Shown here piece after piece: positions 4,281 through 6,431 of a stretch of 6,431 nucleotides of DNA (the first letter of the stretch is position 1; every line of letters begins with the position of its first letter). Made by a program: the position numbers and the translations under genes. This DNA comes from Schaalia odontolytica. Its GTDB lineage: Bacteria; Actinomycetota; Actinomycetes; Actinomycetales; Actinomycetaceae. Where the stretch lies: NCBI GenBank assembly GCA_958415245.1, contig CATYYP010000109.1, forward strand, positions 1 to 6,431. The letters are read 5' to 3'. The notes under the pieces were generated by a model that ran no database searches, was not told where the DNA came from, and worked only from the letters and a program-made list of their open reading frames with translations.

Positions 4281-5189
4281 TCAGTCGAGCGACACCGGGG
4301 TGACGCCGTAGGGCGCCAGTCCGGCCACTCCCCCGTCGCGCGCCGTCAGGACGGAGACACCGTCCTCCGTGATCGCGATCGAGTGCTCCCAGTGGGCGGC
4401 GTCGCGACCGTCGACCGTGCGCACCGTCCACTCGTCGTCGTCCGTCTGCGAGGCAATGTCACCACGCGTCAGCATCGGCTCGACCGCCAGGACCATGCCC
4501 GGCTTGAGGCGAGCCTGAATGCCACGAACGTTGTAGTTGAGGACGTCCGGCGGCATGTGCATCTTCGTGCCGATGCCATGGCCAACGAACTCCTCGATAA
4601 TGCCGGCTTCCCAGCCGTTGATCAGAGCGTTCTCTGCAACAACGGTCTCGACCGCGTTGCCGACCGCGCTAATACGCTTGCCGGTCGCCAGCCCCGCAAG
4701 GGCAGCCCACAGGGACTCTCGCGTCACGGCATCCAGCTGGCGACGCTCGCGCAGCAGGTTCTCGTCCACCCCGGCGAGAGCGCTGGTAGCCCTCTCCCCC
4801 GCCGCGAAGTCAGCGTCCGACACGAAGGTCTCGCCAACGATGACACTAAACGCTGCGTCCCCGTGCCACTGACGGCCGCCGCGCTCCACGTACGCACCAC
4901 AATCGAAAGACACGATGTCTCCGGGAGCCAGCTCATAGTCGCCCGGGATACCGTGAACGATCACATCGTTCACCGAGATGCACACCGTCGCCGGATAGCC
5001 GTAGTAGCCCTTGAAGTTGGAGGTCGCTCCCCCGTCGGCAATCGCTTGGGCGCTGACCTCGTCCAGCTCACGCGTCGTGACGCCGGGGCGAATAGCGCCG
5101 CGCAGGGCCTCGTGGATGGACGCGACGACCAGGCCGGCCTCGCGCATCCAACGAAGCTCCTGCGCGGACTTCAGTTCAATGCGTGGCAT
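4281..5189 (-). CDS. map: Type I methionine aminopeptidase with an internal insertion
   Basis: The enzyme removes the initiator methionine from new cytoplasmic proteins when the second residue is small. The pita-bread fold's five metal ligands are all present: D96 (SFDCG), D111 (HGDAAF), H204 (VGHGIG), E237 (AVEPMLT) and E268 (WEHS). Substrate-binding histidines are H79 (VIVHG) and H211 (KMHMPP). At 302 residues it is longer than the E. coli (264) or short mycobacterial forms. The excess is an insertion of about 24 residues at roughly 124-150, containing LLRERRQLD, between the strand after D111 and the helix TRESLWAAL (156-164), plus a C-terminal tail after VLTARDGG. The ATG is three bases after the adk stop with only a weak purine stretch before it, so translation is probably coupled to adk. 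In many bacteria map and infA are co-transcribed; here a terminator separates them. Confidence 0.96.
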   Translation of the reverse strand: MPRIELKSAQELRWMREAGLVVASIHEALRGAIRPGVTTRELDEVSAQAIADGGATSNFKGYYGYPATVCISVNDVIVHGIPGDYELAPGDIVSFDCGAYVERGGRQWHGDAAFSVIVGETFVSDADFAAGERATSALAGVDENLLRERRQLDAVTRESLWAALAGLATGKRISAVGNAVETVVAENALINGWEAGIIEEFVGHGIGTKMHMPPDVLNYNVRGIQARLKPGMVLAVEPMLTRGDIASQTDDDEWTVRTVDGRDAAHWEHSIAITEDGVSVLTARDGGVAGLAPYGVTPVSLD

Positions 5190-5192
5190 CGT

Positions 5193-5771
5193 TTAGTTCT
5201 TTGCCACCGAGTCAAGGATCGCGAAGATGCGAGCCGTGACCTCGTCGATCGTGCCACTGCCATCGACAACCTCCAGGAGGTCCTGGTCGACGTAGTAGGT
5301 GGCGACGGGCAGCGTCTGCTGGTGGTAGACCTCCAGGCGGTGACGCATGACGGGCTCAGTGTCATCCGTGCGGTGCTGTTCCTGAGCACGCTTGAGCATG
5401 CGCTCCACGACCTCGTCCTCGTCCACCTGGATCTCCAGGACGACGTCGATGGACTTGCCCAGATCGAGGAGCATGTCGCGCAGGACGTGCGCCTGCTCCA
5501 CGGAACGCGGGTAGCCGTCGAGGAGGAAACCGTCAGCAGCGTCGGGGGCTGCGAGGCGCGCCTTCACCATGGCGTTCGTGACCGAGTCCGGAACGAACTC
5601 GCCACGGTCCATGTAGGCCTGCGCCTGCTTGCCGATCTCCGTACCTTCCGCCATGTTGGCACGGAAGATGTCGCCCGTCGAAATAGCCGGGATACCGAGG
5701 CGCTCAGCGATACGCGAGGCCTGGGTGCCCTTGCCAGCTCCGGGAGGGCCGAGGAGGATGACGACTGTCAT
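5193..5771 (-). CDS. adk: Adenylate kinase, short-LID form
   Basis: It interconverts ATP plus AMP with two ADP in the cytoplasm and so keeps adenylates balanced. The 192-residue protein has the P-loop GPPGAGKGT (8-16), the AMP-binding segment ISTGDIFRANM (30-40), DGYPR (85-89) with the nucleotide-contact arginine R89, and the LID region with HRTDDTEPVMRHRLEVY (133-149), whose R134, R143 and R145 match phosphate-contact arginines. The LID lacks the roughly 27-residue insertion and zinc cysteines of long-form enzymes, as is normal for actinobacteria. The ATG overlaps the secY TGA by four bases (ATGA, 5768-5771). Its Shine-Dalgarno AAGGA (5780-5784, eight-base spacing) lies inside secY. This overlap and the three-base gap to map indicate tight coupling of secY, adk and map. 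Confidence 0.98.
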   Translation of the reverse strand: MTVVILLGPPGAGKGTQASRIAERLGIPAISTGDIFRANMAEGTEIGKQAQAYMDRGEFVPDSVTNAMVKARLAAPDAADGFLLDGYPRSVEQAHVLRDMLLDLGKSIDVVLEIQVDEDEVVERMLKRAQEQHRTDDTEPVMRHRLEVYHQQTLPVATYYVDQDLLEVVDGSGTIDEVTARIFAILDSVAKN

Positions 5772-6431
5772 TTCAGGAATCCTTCATAGTGATGCTGCTG
5801 CAGCTGCGTGTTGATTTCCTTCACCGTCTGCAGACCAACGCCAATGATGATGAGCAGCGTGGTGCCACCGAAGGGCATCTGCGAGCTCGACAGCTTCAGC
5901 GGGATGATGGCAAGAGACGGCAGGAGGGCAATGATCACCAGGTAGAGGGCGCCAGCCGACGTGATTCGGTTGATCACGTAGCGCAGGTACTCAGCCGTGG
6001 GACGACCCGCACGGTAACCCGGGATGAACCCTCCGTACTTCTTCATGTTGTCCGCAACCTCATCCGGGTTGAAGGTGATAGCGGTGTAGAAGAAGGTGAA
6101 GAACAGAGTCATGAGGGCGTAGATCGTCAGGTAGAACGAGCTGCCCTGCGTGAAGTGCGCGGAGATCCACTGGACCCACTGAGCATCGGGCTTGCCGAAC
6201 TGCGCCGCCATCGGAGGCAGAGCAAGGATCGAGGAAGCGAAGATGACGGGGATAACGCCCGACATGTTGATCTTCAGCGGGATGTACGTCGTGGTGCCGC
6301 CGTACTGACGACGGCCGATCATACGCTTGGCGTATTGGACGGGAATGCGGCGCTGGGCCTGCTCGACGTAAACGACAGCGATCGCGACGAGGAGAAGCAG
6401 GGCGACGATAGCGGCGACCGAACCCCACTTG
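5768..6431 (-). CDS. secY: Preprotein translocase subunit SecY, C-terminal half (5' end outside window)
   Basis: SecY is the channel of the Sec translocon in the cytoplasmic membrane. About half is visible: the last 220 residues. The frame is open to the window edge, so the ATG at 6322 is an internal methionine, not the start. By alignment with E. coli SecY the membrane segments are TM6 (VAAIVALLLLVAIAVVYV), TM7 (GVIPVIFASSILALPPMAA), TM8 (FYLTIYALMTLFFTFFYTAI), TM9 (AGALYLVIIALLPSLAIIPL) and TM10 (TTLLIIIGVGLQTVKEI). The cytoplasmic loops that meet the ribosome and SecA carry the expected RRIPVQYAKR and NMKKYGGFIPGYRAGRPT sequences. The protein ends QLQQHHYEGFLK, a normal actinobacterial end. 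Nothing looks broken. Confidence 0.97.
   Translation of the reverse strand, partial: KWGSVAAIVALLLLVAIAVVYVEQAQRRIPVQYAKRMIGRRQYGGTTTYIPLKINMSGVIPVIFASSILALPPMAAQFGKPDAQWVQWISAHFTQGSSFYLTIYALMTLFFTFFYTAITFNPDEVADNMKKYGGFIPGYRAGRPTAEYLRYVINRITSAGALYLVIIALLPSLAIIPLKLSSSQMPFGGTTLLIIIGVGLQTVKEINTQLQQHHYEGFLK

Noticed and set aside
5190..5192. A distinct map ribosome site
   Set aside because: Only a weak purine stretch precedes the start within the end of adk; coupling to adk translation explains expression better.
4104..5789. A 561-residue open frame on the plus strand
   Set aside because: It lies exactly antisense to adk and map, which have complete, well-conserved motifs. Long antisense frames are an ordinary by-product of GC-rich codon use. 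Its translation shows no family motif I recognise.

Overview
The window is a housekeeping locus from a GC-rich actinobacterium: the downstream half of the large ribosomal-protein cluster (end of spc, then the alpha operon), all read on the minus strand. From high to low coordinates the order is secY (partial), adk, map, infA, rpmJ, rpsM, rpsK, rpoA, rplQ, then a partial ROK-family sugar kinase. Evidence for the phylum: this gene order, the alanine/glutamate-rich tail on L17, the short-LID adenylate kinase, the actinobacterial-type alpha subunit, and a probable leaderless promoter. No rpsD lies between rpsK and rpoA, as in Streptomyces and unlike Mycobacterium or E. coli, and no truA follows rplQ. 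Together with lineage-like quirks in MetAP and S11, this suggests Actinomycetales (Actinomyces/Schaalia type). That genus-level guess rests on recollection, not a search.

Layout. Positions 6431-4281 hold secY-adk-map as one tight translational unit: a 4-nt ATGA overlap, then a 3-nt gap. It closes with a strong hairpin terminator at 4234-4264. Next is an untranslated stretch of about 350 bases (3888-4233) with an imperfect 25-nt direct repeat and two mutually exclusive small hairpins, which is probably the control region of infA. From infA (3887) to rplQ (784) six genes run in the same direction. The gaps are full of perfect inverted repeats, notably four tandem hairpins in the rpmJ-rpsM gap and four more in the rpsK-rpoA gap. 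A long hairpin at 724-755 ends this unit. The ROK kinase starts at 698, six bases after a TANNNT box, which is the geometry of a leaderless transcript.

The genes cover protein export (SecY), adenine nucleotide balance (Adk), removal of initiator methionine (MetAP), translation initiation (IF-1), 30S head and platform proteins (S13, S11), 50S proteins (L36, L17) and the RNA polymerase assembly platform (alpha). The ROK kinase is a separate sugar-phosphorylation gene at the end of the cluster.

I found no mobile element, CRISPR array, tRNA, phage gene or defence system. The points most worth a second look are the hairpin arrays between ribosomal genes, the infA leader, and several substitutions at normally conserved residues. 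I see no previously undescribed multi-gene system here.
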